From contig CAYRGQ010000067.1 of the NCBI GenBank assembly GCA_964423925.1, positions 1 through 6,665 on the forward strand: a DNA stretch of 6,665 nucleotides, written 5' to 3'. The number at the start of each line of letters is the position of its first letter. Within the stretch, counting starts at the first letter, position 1. Below the pieces are notes generated by a model. It was not told where the DNA came from. It saw only the letters and a list, made by a program, of their open reading frames with translations, and ran no database searches. Shown here piece after piece: positions 6,438 through 6,665 of the stretch. The translations under genes and the position numbers were made by a program. The stretch comes from CAYRGQ01 sp964423925 (GTDB taxonomy: Bacteria; Bacteroidota; Bacteroidia; Sphingobacteriales; Sphingobacteriaceae).

Positions 6438-6665
6438 TTAGTACGATCTCAAGGCTTGCTTTACAGCCTCCTTGTTGAGTTTAGAGATTGGGATTTTTTC
6501 TCCAGAAATTAAGAGTAGCACACCCCCATCCTCTTTTAGCCAGCTTCGCACGCAATTGGGGTTTACTAGATGACTTTGGTGGGTTCTCAAAAAAACATTG
6601 GGCTGCAGTAAAGTATCCGCCCGACCAACTACATATTTCATGATTAACTGATCCACTGTAGCTTT
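6438..6665 (-). CDS. LytTR-domain DNA-binding response regulator, C-terminal fragment
   Basis: This is the 3' end of a gene whose start lies beyond the right edge; the frame stays open to position 6665, giving 75 visible residues before the TAA at 6438-6440. The segment FLRTHQSHLVNPNCV, followed by LKEDGGVLLLISGEKIPIS, matches the core of LytTR domains, where an (F/Y)xRxHxSxLVN stretch precedes beta strands and a GxxIPIS turn. LytTR domains are ten-strand DNA-binding modules that usually sit behind a CheY-like receiver and act with a histidine kinase; the receiver, if there is one, is not visible. The GTG at 6654-6656 is an internal Val codon, not the start. By hand count 6441-6660 is about 43% GC, clearly lower than a sample of the exporter gene (60% over 4321-4380). 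A LytTR protein without a receiver is also possible. Confidence 0.85.
   Translation of the reverse strand, partial: KATVDQLIMKYVVGRADTLLQPNVFLRTHQSHLVNPNCVRSWLKEDGGVLLLISGEKIPISKLNKEAVKQALRSY

Overview
The window looks like a chromosomal segment from a member of the Bacteroidota, possibly Sphingobacteriaceae or a relative. Three things point that way. The intergenic gaps carry the Bacteroidota -7 promoter motif TAnnTTTG, twice with a TTG 20 bases upstream. None of the starts that can be seen has a clear Shine-Dalgarno sequence. The central gene is a three-part fusion (exporter, acyltransferase, methyltransferase-like) that I know from Bacteroidota flexirubin and aryl-polyene pigment loci. The family placement is inference; no rRNA or tRNA is present to test it.

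All four genes read leftward (minus strand). From right to left: the 3' end of a LytTR-type DNA-binding regulator (6438 to the right edge); a 234-base gap with nested inverted repeats and a -7 element directly before the next start; a YjjG/YfnB-type HAD nucleotidase-like phosphatase (5502-6203); a 122-base gap with a perfect 9-bp hairpin and a good promoter; a 1,247-codon RND/MMPL exporter fused to a PlsC acyltransferase and a SAM-methyltransferase-like domain (1636-5379); and a CrtI/RetSat-type FAD oxidoreductase (152-1675) whose start overlaps the end of the exporter gene by 40 bases. The left 151 bases hold a second leftward promoter with a palindrome in its spacer, presumably serving a gene beyond the left edge. 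No stretch over 300 bases lacks a gene.

The exporter fusion and the FAD enzyme appear to form one two-gene transcription unit driven from about 5377-5407. Its likely job is finishing and exporting a lipid, plausibly a polyene pigment ester: the FAD enzyme acts on a conjugated or isoprenoid-like chain, the PlsC domain esterifies an acyl chain, the methyltransferase-like domain modifies or binds a substrate, and the RND part moves the product out. No ketosynthase, acyl carrier protein, ammonia lyase or other pigment-assembly gene lies in the window, so the pigment link rests on the architecture alone. The HAD phosphatase and the LytTR regulator look like independent neighbours.
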